DNA of 36,873 nucleotides. Source: CAYMAX01 sp964388595 (GTDB lineage Bacteria; Bacteroidota; Bacteroidia; Bacteroidales; UBA932). Positions 1-8,400 of this stretch are shown here, one piece after another. Where the stretch lies: assembly GCA_964388595.1 (NCBI GenBank), contig CAYMAX010000009.1:1-36873 (forward strand), given 5' to 3'. Positions within the stretch are counted from its first letter, which is position 1. Each line of letters begins with the position of its first letter. A program made the translations under genes and the position numbers. Below the pieces are notes generated by a model, which searched no databases, was not told the origin of the DNA, and worked only from the letters and a program-made list of their open reading frames with translations.

Positions 1-534
1 CGCGATTATGTAGTCGATCTTATCCACATCAATCCTATTATCGGTATCAGTTTTTCTAAATGGCTTCCATTGGATGTCTTCGACTTAGACCTCGGGTGGC
101 ACCAGACATTTCAAAGGGACAGGTATTATGTTGGAGATTGGATTTTCCCAAAAGGTGGCCATGTTGATATTTCACTGGAAAAATGGCGTGTAGGTCTATC
201 TAACTCACTTTATATCGGTGAGAACCTAATGCCGTATTATTACAATACCGACAAATATGGAGATATGTATGGCGGAATGCTCTATTTCGGTGAACTTTTT
301 TATTCCACCAATTCAGGTTTGTATGACAGATTGGAAGCTTACTGGAAGCCTGTAGCCAAAGATTTCCTCGATGTGAAGCTTTCTTGCGTTTTCAATTTCG
401 ATAAAGGGGGCAACTTCGCCTGGCAGCAATTGGTAAATCTGTCTTTCAAACTGGACGGAATATCTGTCAAGAATATAAAATGGAAGAAAGACAAAAAAGA
501 TAAAAAGGACAAGAACTACAAGAACGACAAATAA
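1..534 (+). CDS. C-terminal part of an envelope protein, 5'-truncated by the window edge
   Basis: Frame 1 is open from the first base to the TAA at 532-534, giving at least 177 residues, so the gene begins upstream of the window. The visible part is rich in aromatic and alternating polar/hydrophobic residues with many Tyr, Trp, Gly and Asp, which looks like beta-strand structure of an outer-membrane or periplasmic protein. It ends in a lysine/aspartate-rich tail (KKDKKDKKDK). No enzyme motif is visible and I do not recognise the family; an outer-membrane beta-barrel is an inference from composition. The following symporter gene starts only a few bases after the stop, so the two are probably co-transcribed. 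Confidence 0.65.
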   Translation, partial: RDYVVDLIHINPIIGISFSKWLPLDVFDLDLGWHQTFQRDRYYVGDWIFPKGGHVDISLEKWRVGLSNSLYIGENLMPYYYNTDKYGDMYGGMLYFGELFYSTNSGLYDRLEAYWKPVAKDFLDVKLSCVFNFDKGGNFAWQQLVNLSFKLDGISVKNIKWKKDKKDKKDKNYKNDK

Positions 535-541
535 TAATGTG

Positions 542-1711
542 ATGAAACTGAAGCTCACACTCCTTCCTAAAGTTGTTATTGCCATAGTATTAGGTATAGC
601 TTGCTCTTATTTTTTTCCTGTCTGGGCTGTGAGAGTTTTTGCTACGTTCAGTTCCCTTTTCTCTAATTTTTTGGGATTTATAATTCCTCTTCTCATCATC
701 GGGTTGGTAGCGCCGGGAATTGCTGACCTTGGCAAAGGTGCAGGGAGATTGCTTCTTATCACAGCTCTCATTGCATACGGTTCCACAATCTTCGCAGGTA
801 TTTTTGCCTATTTTTCCTGTCGCCTGGCCTATCCTTGGTTTTTAACTCCATCTGCCGGTGAAACGATTATTAATACTTCCACTACATCAATCAGCCCATA
901 TTTCGAAATAAGTATTCCACCCATTATGAGTGTGATGTCGGCGTTGGTGCTCGCTTTCATTCTTGGGATTTCGTTGGCTGTAATCAAAGGCAACACTATC
1001 AAATCTGTGTTGGGCGAGTTTAGAGAGGTCATAATACTTGTCATACAAAAGGTAATAATTCCTATTCTTCCATTATTTATTTTCTGCATTTTCCTGAAAT
1101 TATGTGCCGAGGGTGTATTTACTTCATTATTGGATGACTTCCTATTGGTGATAGTGGTGATAATCGTCCTTCATATCTTATTATTGCTCATTCAGTTTGC
1201 TATAGCAGGAGCTGTGACCCGAAAGAATCCTTTCCGTGCGCTCAAAACGATGCTTCCTGCCTACCTGACTGCTTTGGGTACTCAATCTTCTGCTGCGACT
1301 ATCCCTGTCACTCTGGCTCAGGTCAAAAAAAATGGTGTCAATCCCGATATTGCAGATTTTACCGTGCCACTATGTGCCACGATTCATTTGGCCGGAAGCA
1401 CTCTGAAAATTGTTTCATGTGCTTTCGCTCTCTCATATATGAATGGTTTGCCATCAGACGCAGGACTTTACATAGGATTCATAATGATGCTTGGAATAGT
1501 AATGATAGCTGCCCCCGGTGTTCCCGGCGGAGCTATTTTTGCTTCTATTGGTCTCATCAGTTCAATGCTCGGATTTGACAGCAATCTCTCTGGTCTGATG
1601 ATAGCTCTTTATATAACCATGGATAGCTTTGGCACTGCCTGCAATGTTACCGGTGATGGTGCCATTGCATTGATAGTAAATAAAATATATAATAAAACAC
1701 CTGCTAAATGA
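542..1711 (+). CDS. Dicarboxylate/amino acid:cation symporter (SLC1/DAACS family)
   Basis: A 389-residue inner-membrane protein with about eight hydrophobic segments. It belongs to the sodium- or proton-coupled glutamate/aspartate/C4-dicarboxylate carriers. Family marks are the Ser-rich hairpin GTQSSAATIP near residue 245, and a TM8 motif near residue 360 that reads D, four residues later T, then NVTGD, matching the family D-x-x-x-T-x-x-N-V-x-G-D pattern. The TM7 signature usually written NMDGT is here replaced by a sequence containing HLAGS, so ion coupling and substrate may differ. I prefer ATG 542 over the in-frame GTG at 539. The stop overlaps the next ATG by four bases (ATGA), indicating translational coupling with the phosphoesterase gene. 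The substrate cannot be deduced. Confidence 0.88.
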   Translation: MKLKLTLLPKVVIAIVLGIACSYFFPVWAVRVFATFSSLFSNFLGFIIPLLIIGLVAPGIADLGKGAGRLLLITALIAYGSTIFAGIFAYFSCRLAYPWFLTPSAGETIINTSTTSISPYFEISIPPIMSVMSALVLAFILGISLAVIKGNTIKSVLGEFREVIILVIQKVIIPILPLFIFCIFLKLCAEGVFTSLLDDFLLVIVVIIVLHILLLLIQFAIAGAVTRKNPFRALKTMLPAYLTALGTQSSAATIPVTLAQVKKNGVNPDIADFTVPLCATIHLAGSTLKIVSCAFALSYMNGLPSDAGLYIGFIMMLGIVMIAAPGVPGGAIFASIGLISSMLGFDSNLSGLMIALYITMDSFGTACNVTGDGAIALIVNKIYNKTPAK

Positions 1712-3360
1712 AACGTTCTTCTCTTACTCTCGTTATCACAGGTTCGATTATTCTTGCCTTGATTATATTGTTCTTCTCCTTGAGACCATCTTTCTCTTCA
1801 TTAAGATCCGGCACTTTTGAAATTGAAGTTTTCGCTACTAACGATGTTCACGGTAGTTTTTTTTCTCAACCATACTTCTCATTTCAAGCCTCTAATCACC
1901 CTTCGCTCTCCAATGTTTCCAATTATGTCAACCAAATCAGAAAGACCAATGGTTCTGACAATGTGGTTCTTCTCGATATCGGAGATCTCCTTCAAGGGGA
2001 TATAGTCACTTATTATTTCAATTTTGTGGACACTTCCGGAGCCGACCACATCGCTTCAAGAGTGTTCAATTATATGAAATATGATGCTGCGGTGGTGGGC
2101 AACCACGATATTGAAGCCGGACATAGTGTTTATGACAGAGTATATTCACAACTCACTATGCCGTATATGGCTGCCAATGCCATCCGTAATGATGATGGAA
2201 AGCCATACTTCAAAGAATATGCAATTCTTTCCAAAAATGGGTTGAAGATAGCTGTAATAGGGATGACTAACGATAACATCACAGAATGGCTTCCCGAAAG
2301 TAAATACAAAGGAATGTCTTTCAGACCGATTTATTCCATGACTGATTCATTAGTCAGAGTTGTACGCCAGAAAGAGAATCCCGATTTGTTGTTTTTGGCA
2401 ATTCATGCAGGACTTGGGAATGAGGATTCTAAAGTATTGGAAAACGAAGCACTCTATCTTGCCTCCCATACAGAGGGGATAGATGTTGTGTTTGCTGCTC
2501 ACGACCATCACTTATCTCATCAGAAAGTGTTTAATGGTCAGGATAGTGTATTGGTAATAGAGGCAGGAACAAAGGCACAAAATCTTTCTGATGTCTCCAT
2601 AAGTGTTGTTAAAAAGAGAGGAAAGGTTATTTCTAAAAAGATCTCTTCCAAAATAATCTCAATGGAAGAAGTTGAAGAAGATGCGGAGTATGATGACCTT
2701 TTCAAAGATGATTATTTATCGGTCAAATCATTTAGCACCAAAAAGATAGGAGATTTATCCAAAACCGTTTATCTCTCAGACGCTTACAATGGGATGTCTT
2801 CATACATCTCGTTGATTCATATCGTGCAACTTTCTGAGACGGGAGCAGATATTTCCTTCTCTTCACCTCTCAAGAAGGATGGCTGTCTGCCGGCCGGACC
2901 AATACTTTACAACGATCTTTTCACTCTGTACAAGTATGAGAACACTCTCTATATGATAAGAATGACTGGAGCAGAGATTCAAAAATATCTTGAATATTCC
3001 TACGACAATTGGATTAATCATAAAGGGAGTTATTACAACTACGACAGTGCTGGAGGTCTTGTCTATACTGTCAAGAAATCTGCTCCCTATGGTAGGAGGG
3101 TGCATATCATTTCTATGGCGGATGGCACCCCTTTCAAGAAGGATGCAACATATAAAGTGGCAATTACCTCATATCGTGCGAGCGGAGCGGGGAATCTCCT
3201 TTATCAGGCCGGAGTGGATGTAAGCAAATTAGATCAAAGGATGATACGATCTTATACCGATATCAGAGACATTCTATATGATTATATCACAAGTATAAAA
3301 TATATTGACCCGGACACCTTTTCGGAATATAAAAAACTTGGTCATTGGAAATTCATTTAA
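1708..3360 (+). CDS. Membrane-anchored bifunctional metallophosphatase/5'-nucleotidase (UshA/YfkN-like)
   Basis: A 550-residue two-domain phosphoesterase. Residues 7-25 form one hydrophobic segment without an obvious cleavage site, suggesting an N-terminal anchor with the enzyme in the periplasm. The calcineurin-like metal-binding motifs occur in order: TNDVHG (about 44-49), GDLLQGD (about 92-98), GNHDIE (131-136), an IHAG segment (about 232) and AAHDHH (about 262). Residues from about 340 form the C-terminal 5'-nucleotidase domain that gives substrate recognition in UshA-type enzymes. Expected role: hydrolysis of extracytoplasmic nucleotides or related phosphoesters. It overlaps the symporter gene by four bases, so uptake and hydrolysis may be linked. 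Exact substrate is unknown. Confidence 0.88.
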   Translation: MKRSSLTLVITGSIILALIILFFSLRPSFSSLRSGTFEIEVFATNDVHGSFFSQPYFSFQASNHPSLSNVSNYVNQIRKTNGSDNVVLLDIGDLLQGDIVTYYFNFVDTSGADHIASRVFNYMKYDAAVVGNHDIEAGHSVYDRVYSQLTMPYMAANAIRNDDGKPYFKEYAILSKNGLKIAVIGMTNDNITEWLPESKYKGMSFRPIYSMTDSLVRVVRQKENPDLLFLAIHAGLGNEDSKVLENEALYLASHTEGIDVVFAAHDHHLSHQKVFNGQDSVLVIEAGTKAQNLSDVSISVVKKRGKVISKKISSKIISMEEVEEDAEYDDLFKDDYLSVKSFSTKKIGDLSKTVYLSDAYNGMSSYISLIHIVQLSETGADISFSSPLKKDGCLPAGPILYNDLFTLYKYENTLYMIRMTGAEIQKYLEYSYDNWINHKGSYYNYDSAGGLVYTVKKSAPYGRRVHIISMADGTPFKKDATYKVAITSYRASGAGNLLYQAGVDVSKLDQRMIRSYTDIRDILYDYITSIKYIDPDTFSEYKKLGHWKFI

Positions 3361-3376
3361 ATTTTTGTTATCTTTG
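3345..3376 (+). promoter_or_regulatory. Bacteroidetes-type promoter for the zapB-zapA-6S-rny unit
   Basis: TATCTTTG at 3369-3376 is an exact match to the -7 consensus TAnnTTTG. A TTG at 3345-3347 lies 21 bases upstream as a candidate -33 element, inside the last codons of the nucleotidase gene. Predicted transcription start is around 3383, about 15 bases before the zapB-like ATG. Confidence 0.6.
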
Positions 3377-3397
3377 CGTGGTTTGTATATCAACTGA

Positions 3398-3691
3398 ATG
3401 GAAGAAAGTTATCAAATAGTCCTGAATTCTCTGAAGAAGAAGATTGAGTTAATCATTTCCAAGTACGAATCTCTTTTGTCTGAGAATATCTTACTTTCAG
3501 AACGTTTGGAGAAATACAAATTAAATTTGGATAATAGTAATAACAAGATAAAAGAATTAGAGCAAAAGATAGATAACTTACAATTGATTGAAGCATTTAA
3601 GTCGTCCACAAGTGACGTGAAAGAGGCTAAACAAAATATTGGTAAGTTGGTTAGAGAAATTGACAAATGCATTGCTCTTCTGAACGATTGA
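3398..3691 (+). CDS. Small coiled-coil protein, probable ZapB-like cell-division factor
   Basis: A 97-residue protein made almost entirely of charged and leucine heptads (about residues 5-65), predicting a long coiled coil, then a short helix to the C-terminus. No signal peptide or membrane segment is present. It is one base upstream of zapA. In Bacteroidota a coiled-coil partner is commonly encoded just before zapA, and ZapB in enterobacteria is a coiled-coil protein that bridges ZapA to the nucleoid-positioning machinery. The sequence is too simple in composition to prove homology to ZapB, so function rests on the neighbour. A promoter with a good -7 box precedes it. Confidence 0.8.
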   Translation: MEESYQIVLNSLKKKIELIISKYESLLSENILLSERLEKYKLNLDNSNNKIKELEQKIDNLQLIEAFKSSTSDVKEAKQNIGKLVREIDKCIALLND

Positions 3692-3692
3692 T

Positions 3693-3992
3693 ATGGATAA
3701 GGTGCTGCAGAAGATAAATATTACAATAGCGGACAGGAGTTATCCCTTTTCCATTGACCCCGATGACGAAGAAGTGATGCGTGTGGCAGTTAAGAAAATC
3801 TCCGAAAGGTTGGACAGTTACAAAAGTAGATATTCCATAACTGATAACCAGGATGCTTTGGCTATTACCATCCTGCAGTTTGTGGTTCAGATGGTAAAAG
3901 AACGTAAGACCGATGTATCTGGGTCAGTGATTAAGGAGATTCAATTTCTTGATAATCAACTTGATGATTATATTAAGAACAATGTAAAGTAA
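3693..3992 (+). CDS. zapA: Cell division protein ZapA
   Basis: A 99-residue protein of the usual ZapA size. The N-terminal part (residues 6-30) is the beta-hairpin seen in ZapA, with IADRSYPFSIDPDDEEVMRV, followed by the helix containing LDSYKSRY and a C-terminal coiled-coil helix. ZapA binds FtsZ and cross-links protofilaments to stabilise the Z ring at mid-cell. It follows the coiled-coil gene by one base and is directly followed by the 6S-like RNA. A zapA then ssrS (6S RNA) order is also well known in gamma-proteobacteria, which supports both calls. Confidence 0.9.
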   Translation: MDKVLQKINITIADRSYPFSIDPDDEEVMRVAVKKISERLDSYKSRYSITDNQDALAITILQFVVQMVKERKTDVSGSVIKEIQFLDNQLDDYIKNNVK

Positions 3993-4006
3993 GTTCTTTT
4001 ATATTT

Positions 4007-4208
4007 AGCCGTCGGACTACTCTTTGCGAAAATCAACACTATTAACATACCGAGACTACTCGATGGATGAAGACAGGCCTGGGTTACTCTCAGAATTTAT
4101 TCTTTGAGGATTCCATTTATGGGACGTTGGAAGTCTGAGTCCGAAATCGGAGCTCAAATCTTAATTAACTTTAAGGTTTTCAGATAACAGTAATTCGGCG
4201 GCTTTTTC
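4007..4208 (+). ncRNA. ssrS: 6S-like RNA (probable ssrS; candidate member of the Bacteroidales 6S/Bacteroidales-1 group)
   Basis: The 269-base gap between zapA and rny has no credible ORF. Its ends pair: 4007-4016 and 4194-4203 form a continuous 10-bp stem (two G-U pairs), and a run of five U follows the stem, as for an RNA that carries its own terminator. Inside are an apical-type hairpin (4087-4095 with 4100-4108, loop 4096-4099) and a hairpin at 4137-4155 (GAGTCCG paired with CGG and GCTC with one bulged A). A closing stem, largely unpaired centre and apical arm over about 200 nt match the known 6S RNA shape, which mimics an open promoter and binds RNA polymerase holoenzyme. The position after zapA is the known ssrS location in other phyla. 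Exact ends are not determined. Confidence 0.7.
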
Positions 4209-4261
4209 AATTTCTATCTCTCCTTTGTTTTAGTTTTTTATCACAAAACAATAATAAAACA

Positions 4262-5806
4262 ATGGGAACTACCGTATTATTAATCATCACAGCTGTCGTG
4301 GCTGCTGCTTTGGCTATCGGAGTTTATGTGCTCATTCAGAACACTGTCCGAAAACAAAAAAGCTCTCAAATCATTAAAAATGCAGAGTTGGAGGGCGAGA
4401 ATATCAAAAAAGAGAAAATCTTTCAGGCAAAGGAAAAATTTCTTCAACTCAAAAGCGAGCACGAACAGTATATCAACGATAAGAACAATCAGATACAGCA
4501 GACAGAGAATAGATTAAAGCAGAGGGAGATACAAATGAATCAGCAGACAACTGATGTTCAACGTAAACAAAAAGAAGCAGAAAGCATCAGAGAGAATCTG
4601 AAGACTCAACTCGATATCCTCAATCGTAAAAGCGAAGAATATGACAAACTGCATCAAGAGGCTGTAGAGAAGATAGAAAATATAGCAGGGATGTCTGCTA
4701 CCGAAGCTAAGGAACAATTGGTAGAGACTATGAAAGCCGAGGCCAAAACTCAGGCTATGTCATATATCAACGATGTCATGGATGAAGCTCGTCTTAATGC
4801 TTCCAAAGAGGCAAAGAGAGTAGTTATCAATACCATTCAAAGAATTGCACCTGAGACTGCCATAGAAAATGCAGTAACTGTGTTTAACATTGAAAATGAT
4901 GAGATTAAGGGTAGAATCATCGGTCGAGAAGGTCGCAACATTCGTGCTTTGGAAGCAGCCACAGGTGTGGAGATAGTGGTAGATGATACACCTGAAGCGA
5001 TTCTTATCTCTGCATTCGATCCTGTAAGAAGAGAGGTGGCCCGTTTGGCTCTCCATCAACTCGTGGTGGACGGACGTATCCATCCTGCCAGAATAGAGGA
5101 AGTGGTGGCTAAAGTTCAGAAACAACTTGAAGATGAAATTATGGAGACCGGCAAGCGTACCTGTATAGATCTCGGTATCCACGGACTTCATGTAGAGCTT
5201 ATCAGAATGGTCGGAAGGATGAAATATCGTTCTTCGTATGGACAAAATCTTCTTCAGCATTCACGTGAGGTGGCCAACATCTGCGCTACTATGGCATCAG
5301 AACTTGGATTGAATCCTAAGACTGCCAAGAGAGCAGGTCTTCTTCACGATATAGGTAAAGTCTCTGAAGAGGATTCAGAACTTCCACATGCTATTCTCGG
5401 TATGAAGATAGCTGAGAAATACAAAGAGAAACCTGAAATCTGCAATGCCATTGGTGCTCACCACGAAGAGATAGAGATGGATTCGCTGATTTCGCCTCTT
5501 GTTCTCGTGAGCGATGCCATCTCAGGAGCCCGTCCCGGTGCCCGCAGAGAGGTGATAGAGTCTTATATCAAACGTCTTAAAGACATGGAAGACATAGCTT
5601 TATCCCATCAGGGAGTCACCAAGACTTATGCCATCCAGGCCGGTCGTGAACTTAGAGTCATCGTAGGTGCCGAACAGGTGTCGGATGCAGAAGCTGAAGT
5701 CCTTTCCAATGATATTGCCAAGAAAATCCAGGATGAGATGGTATATCCCGGTCAGGTTAAAATTACTGTAATCAGAGAGACAAGGTCTGTGGCCTATGCC
5801 AAATAG
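4262..5806 (+). CDS. rny: Ribonuclease Y
   Basis: A 514-residue membrane-anchored endoribonuclease that starts mRNA decay. Order of parts: N-terminal membrane helix (about 5-25), long charged coiled coil (about 30-165), KH RNA-binding domain containing GRIIGREGRNIRALE (about 217-231), then an HD metal-dependent hydrolase domain with LLHDIGK (HD at about 361-362) and the second motif GAHHEE. Length and architecture are those of the family. ATG 4262 gives a normal N-terminus starting with the membrane helix. It lies 53 bases after the 6S-like RNA terminator, in a pyrimidine-rich then A-rich leader; no clear -7 box was found there, so expression may depend on read-through from the zap promoter or a weak promoter. 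Confidence 0.95.
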   Translation: MGTTVLLIITAVVAAALAIGVYVLIQNTVRKQKSSQIIKNAELEGENIKKEKIFQAKEKFLQLKSEHEQYINDKNNQIQQTENRLKQREIQMNQQTTDVQRKQKEAESIRENLKTQLDILNRKSEEYDKLHQEAVEKIENIAGMSATEAKEQLVETMKAEAKTQAMSYINDVMDEARLNASKEAKRVVINTIQRIAPETAIENAVTVFNIENDEIKGRIIGREGRNIRALEAATGVEIVVDDTPEAILISAFDPVRREVARLALHQLVVDGRIHPARIEEVVAKVQKQLEDEIMETGKRTCIDLGIHGLHVELIRMVGRMKYRSSYGQNLLQHSREVANICATMASELGLNPKTAKRAGLLHDIGKVSEEDSELPHAILGMKIAEKYKEKPEICNAIGAHHEEIEMDSLISPLVLVSDAISGARPGARREVIESYIKRLKDMEDIALSHQGVTKTYAIQAGRELRVIVGAEQVSDAEAEVLSNDIAKKIQDEMVYPGQVKITVIRETRSVAYAK

Positions 5807-5843
5807 TAATCCGAGATAAGATTGGTCCGTGAGGTAACGCGGT

Positions 5844-6755
5844 ATGAATATCAATAACAAGACCCTGATAGGTCATATTTCTTGCTTTACAGCATACGCG
5901 ATTTTCGGATTAAATCTCATAGTATGTAAGGATTTAGCCAATTCACATATCATCTCTCCATTCGGACTCTTTTGTCTGAGGTCTTTGGGTGCAACGCTCT
6001 TATTTTGGCTGTTGTCACTTTTTCTTCCATCTGAGAAGGTGGACCGTAAGGATTTGCTCAAAATTTTCTGTGCTTCGATGCTGGGGCTCTACCTTACACA
6101 GGTGTCGTTTCTGTATGCCATCACCAAGATTACCCCCATGGATTCTTCCATGTTATCTGCCTTGACACCCATATACACTATGTTCATAGCCGCCATAGCA
6201 CTGAAAGAACCATTATCATGGAAGAAGATTTTAGGTGTAGTTATCAGTTTTGGAGGTATAATATTCTTGCTTTTCAATAGTGTTTCCATTAATGGAGGAG
6301 TCTCAAATACCCAGCCAATGGGAGTGGTATTGATTATTTTTAACTGTCTGTGCTTTGCCCTTTATTTGGGAATTTTCAAACCTTTGATATCAAAATACAG
6401 CGTTGTGACATTTATGAAATGGATGTTCCTCTTCTCGATGCTTGCTTCTGTGCCCTTCGGTATGAAAGAGTTTTTCTCCCTTGATTATGCTGCGATGTCT
6501 TCGAATTATATTAAGGAAGTAGGTTTCTTGATATTCTTTTCCACATTCATAGCCTATTTTTTGATTCCTGTAGGACAAAAAGTGCTCCGACCGACAGTGA
6601 TAAGCATGTACTCTTATGTTCAGCCTATCATAGCTTCAGTGATCAGTATTTCGATAGGTATGGATGTGATAAGCTGGCAGAAAATTGTAGCAGCCGTAGC
6701 TGTATTTGCGGGAGTTATCTTAGTCAACAAAAGTCGAGCTGCTTCCATCGGATGA
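5844..6755 (+). CDS. DMT-superfamily transporter with two EamA domains
   Basis: A 303-residue integral membrane protein with about ten hydrophobic helices, arranged as two repeated EamA units (roughly 8-140 and 155-295). Family-like features are the conserved helix around MDSSMLSALTPIYTMF (about 93-108) with the following KEPLSWKKILGVVISFGGI, and the repeat LRPTVISMYSYVQPIIASV near 250. Members export or import amino acids, nucleobases, sugars and other metabolites; the substrate is unknown here. It follows rny by 37 bases with no terminator seen, so it may be read from the rny transcript. Confidence 0.88.
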   Translation: MNINNKTLIGHISCFTAYAIFGLNLIVCKDLANSHIISPFGLFCLRSLGATLLFWLLSLFLPSEKVDRKDLLKIFCASMLGLYLTQVSFLYAITKITPMDSSMLSALTPIYTMFIAAIALKEPLSWKKILGVVISFGGIIFLLFNSVSINGGVSNTQPMGVVLIIFNCLCFALYLGIFKPLISKYSVVTFMKWMFLFSMLASVPFGMKEFFSLDYAAMSSNYIKEVGFLIFFSTFIAYFLIPVGQKVLRPTVISMYSYVQPIIASVISISIGMDVISWQKIVAAVAVFAGVILVNKSRAASIG

Positions 6756-6761
6756 TCGATG

Positions 6762-6791
6762 TTGCCATTGTGCTGAAAATAATTACTTTTG
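6762..6791 (+). promoter_or_regulatory. Promoter of the WG-repeat gene
   Basis: TACTTTTG at 6784-6791 matches TAnnTTTG, and TTG at 6762-6764 sits 19 bases upstream. The predicted start of transcription near 6798 leaves a leader of about 14 bases before ATG 6812. Confidence 0.6.
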
Positions 6792-6811
6792 TATTGGAAA
6801 AAAGATAAGAA

Positions 6812-8389
6812 ATGAAAAAATCATTCTATATCTCTCTTTTTTTAATTTTCTTTTTTTCTTCCCCTTCTTGGGGACAAACATACCCGCAGGCCATATTGTC
6901 GGATGGGCTAATAGGATTTAAAGATACTGCCGGTAAATATATTGTCTCTCCCAAATATTCCCTGATAGGACAGTTTGATGAAAATGGTCTTTGCAAAGTA
7001 GCTGTCGGTGGAGGATATGCTTATCGTGAAGTTCCCAATATTGATTCATCATGGACGATAGGAGGGTATCTGATAGATTTGCGACAGCAGATATATTTTG
7101 ATGGTGGGTTGTATGGGTATGTGAACTCTCGTATTGAGGAGATTATTCCTCCCATTTACAGGGTATTGGGTGATTTTTCAGATGACGTGGCTCTCTTTGT
7201 CAATGATAGAGGATATGGATACATCTCTTCCTCAGGAGAGGTGTTGATAGATGGGTGTACTTACACTAAAGAATTCCATAATGGTGTGGGGGAAGTGTTG
7301 AAAGATGGACTTAAGGGACTGATTGATAACAAGGGCAATATGTTGATTGATTTCAAGTATTCTGATATTGTCCCTCAATGGGAAGATAATGTATTATGGG
7401 TCAATAATGGGGGAGTGTGGAAAACATCCGAAGATAGTTCTTCCATCTTCGTTGAAGGGGGAAAGTGGGGCCTTTGTGATATGAAAGGCAATGAATTGAG
7501 CCGATTTATTTTCGACTGTGTGGGTAACTATCGAGATGGCTCCGCATATATTGGTGTGGTGAGAGATGGTAAATATCTATATGGCGTAATTGATGCAAAT
7601 GGTAAAGTGGTCGTTGCTCCCAAATATGAAGCTGTTGGAGATTGTTATTCTGAAGGGATGATGAAGGTATGCAGTTTGGGGAAATGGGGGCTGATTGATG
7701 TTTCCGGGAATGAGATAATACCCTGCAAGTATGAGCTGATTTCAGATGTCAAAAATGGATTTGTCTCTATCGCTTCCAAAGTTGGAAAAAACAATGTAAT
7801 CAAATGGGGGTTTGCAGATATTTCCGGTAGGGTTATTTCTGAATGTAAATATGACCGCGTAGGAGAGAATAGTGAAGGAATGGCAGCTGTGTGTATCGAT
7901 AATTTATGGGGTTATATCGATTCGACAGGTAAACTTATTGTTTCACCAAAATATGTTAAGGCTAAACCATTTTCTGAAAAACGAGCGGTAGTTCGTGATG
8001 CCAAGACCTATCTTTATGGATATATAAATAACATGGGTGAACAGGTGACCGATATGAAATACACCACCTCCAAATCTTTTTCTGAAGGACTTGCCGCTGT
8101 ATCTCTTGTTAATAAGAAGGGGTATAATGGTGCCTGGAATGATTTCTTCGGATATATTGACATTGATGGGAAAGAAGCCATTCCGTTTATCTATAATGAA
8201 GCATGTTCGTTCCAAGATGGTATGGCTGAAGTAGTTGTTACCCATTTGTGCCCTAAAAGAGTTGGCAATAAGATGATTCTTGTCGATCATAAAAAAGGGA
8301 AGATTGACCATCAGGGACACTTTACACTCTCAGGAGGCTCTCTCTTCTCTCTCGATGATATTATTCCTGAAAACAGTTGGGCATATTGA
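6812..8389 (+). CDS. Secreted WG-repeat (KWG) protein
   Basis: A 525-residue exported protein. Residues 1-21 form a signal peptide with a charged start, Phe/Leu-rich core and a WGQ region at the likely cleavage site. The rest is about eleven WG (PF14903-type) repeats of 30-45 residues, each with a Gly-Tyr/Leu/Phe-Ile-Asp core, a short turn (for example DVSGNEIIPCKYE, DSTGKLIVSPKY) and a trailing segment containing F-S-E-G-L/M-A-x-V. WG repeats form beta-propeller-like or solenoid scaffolds and are usually binding modules; no catalytic motif is visible. It has its own promoter. The next gene starts 11 bases after its stop and also encodes a secreted protein, so the two probably act at the same place in the envelope. 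Confidence 0.88.
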   Translation: MKKSFYISLFLIFFFSSPSWGQTYPQAILSDGLIGFKDTAGKYIVSPKYSLIGQFDENGLCKVAVGGGYAYREVPNIDSSWTIGGYLIDLRQQIYFDGGLYGYVNSRIEEIIPPIYRVLGDFSDDVALFVNDRGYGYISSSGEVLIDGCTYTKEFHNGVGEVLKDGLKGLIDNKGNMLIDFKYSDIVPQWEDNVLWVNNGGVWKTSEDSSSIFVEGGKWGLCDMKGNELSRFIFDCVGNYRDGSAYIGVVRDGKYLYGVIDANGKVVVAPKYEAVGDCYSEGMMKVCSLGKWGLIDVSGNEIIPCKYELISDVKNGFVSIASKVGKNNVIKWGFADISGRVISECKYDRVGENSEGMAAVCIDNLWGYIDSTGKLIVSPKYVKAKPFSEKRAVVRDAKTYLYGYINNMGEQVTDMKYTTSKSFSEGLAAVSLVNKKGYNGAWNDFFGYIDIDGKEAIPFIYNEACSFQDGMAEVVVTHLCPKRVGNKMILVDHKKGKIDHQGHFTLSGGSLFSLDDIIPENSWAY

Positions 8390-8400
8390 TAATAAGTGAA

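Noticed and set aside
3993..4261. Riboswitch or leader of rny
   Set aside because: The closing stem and U-run end more than 50 bases before the rny ATG and the shape fits a free-standing 6S RNA better; no ligand-riboswitch core is visible.
4760..5260. 166-codon antisense frame over rny
   Set aside because: Lies fully inside the strongly conserved RNase Y coding region; its Cys/His/Ile-rich translation looks like a shadow frame.
7943..8320. 125-codon antisense frame over the WG-repeat gene
   Set aside because: Repeats of the sense gene create an open complementary frame; no independent support.
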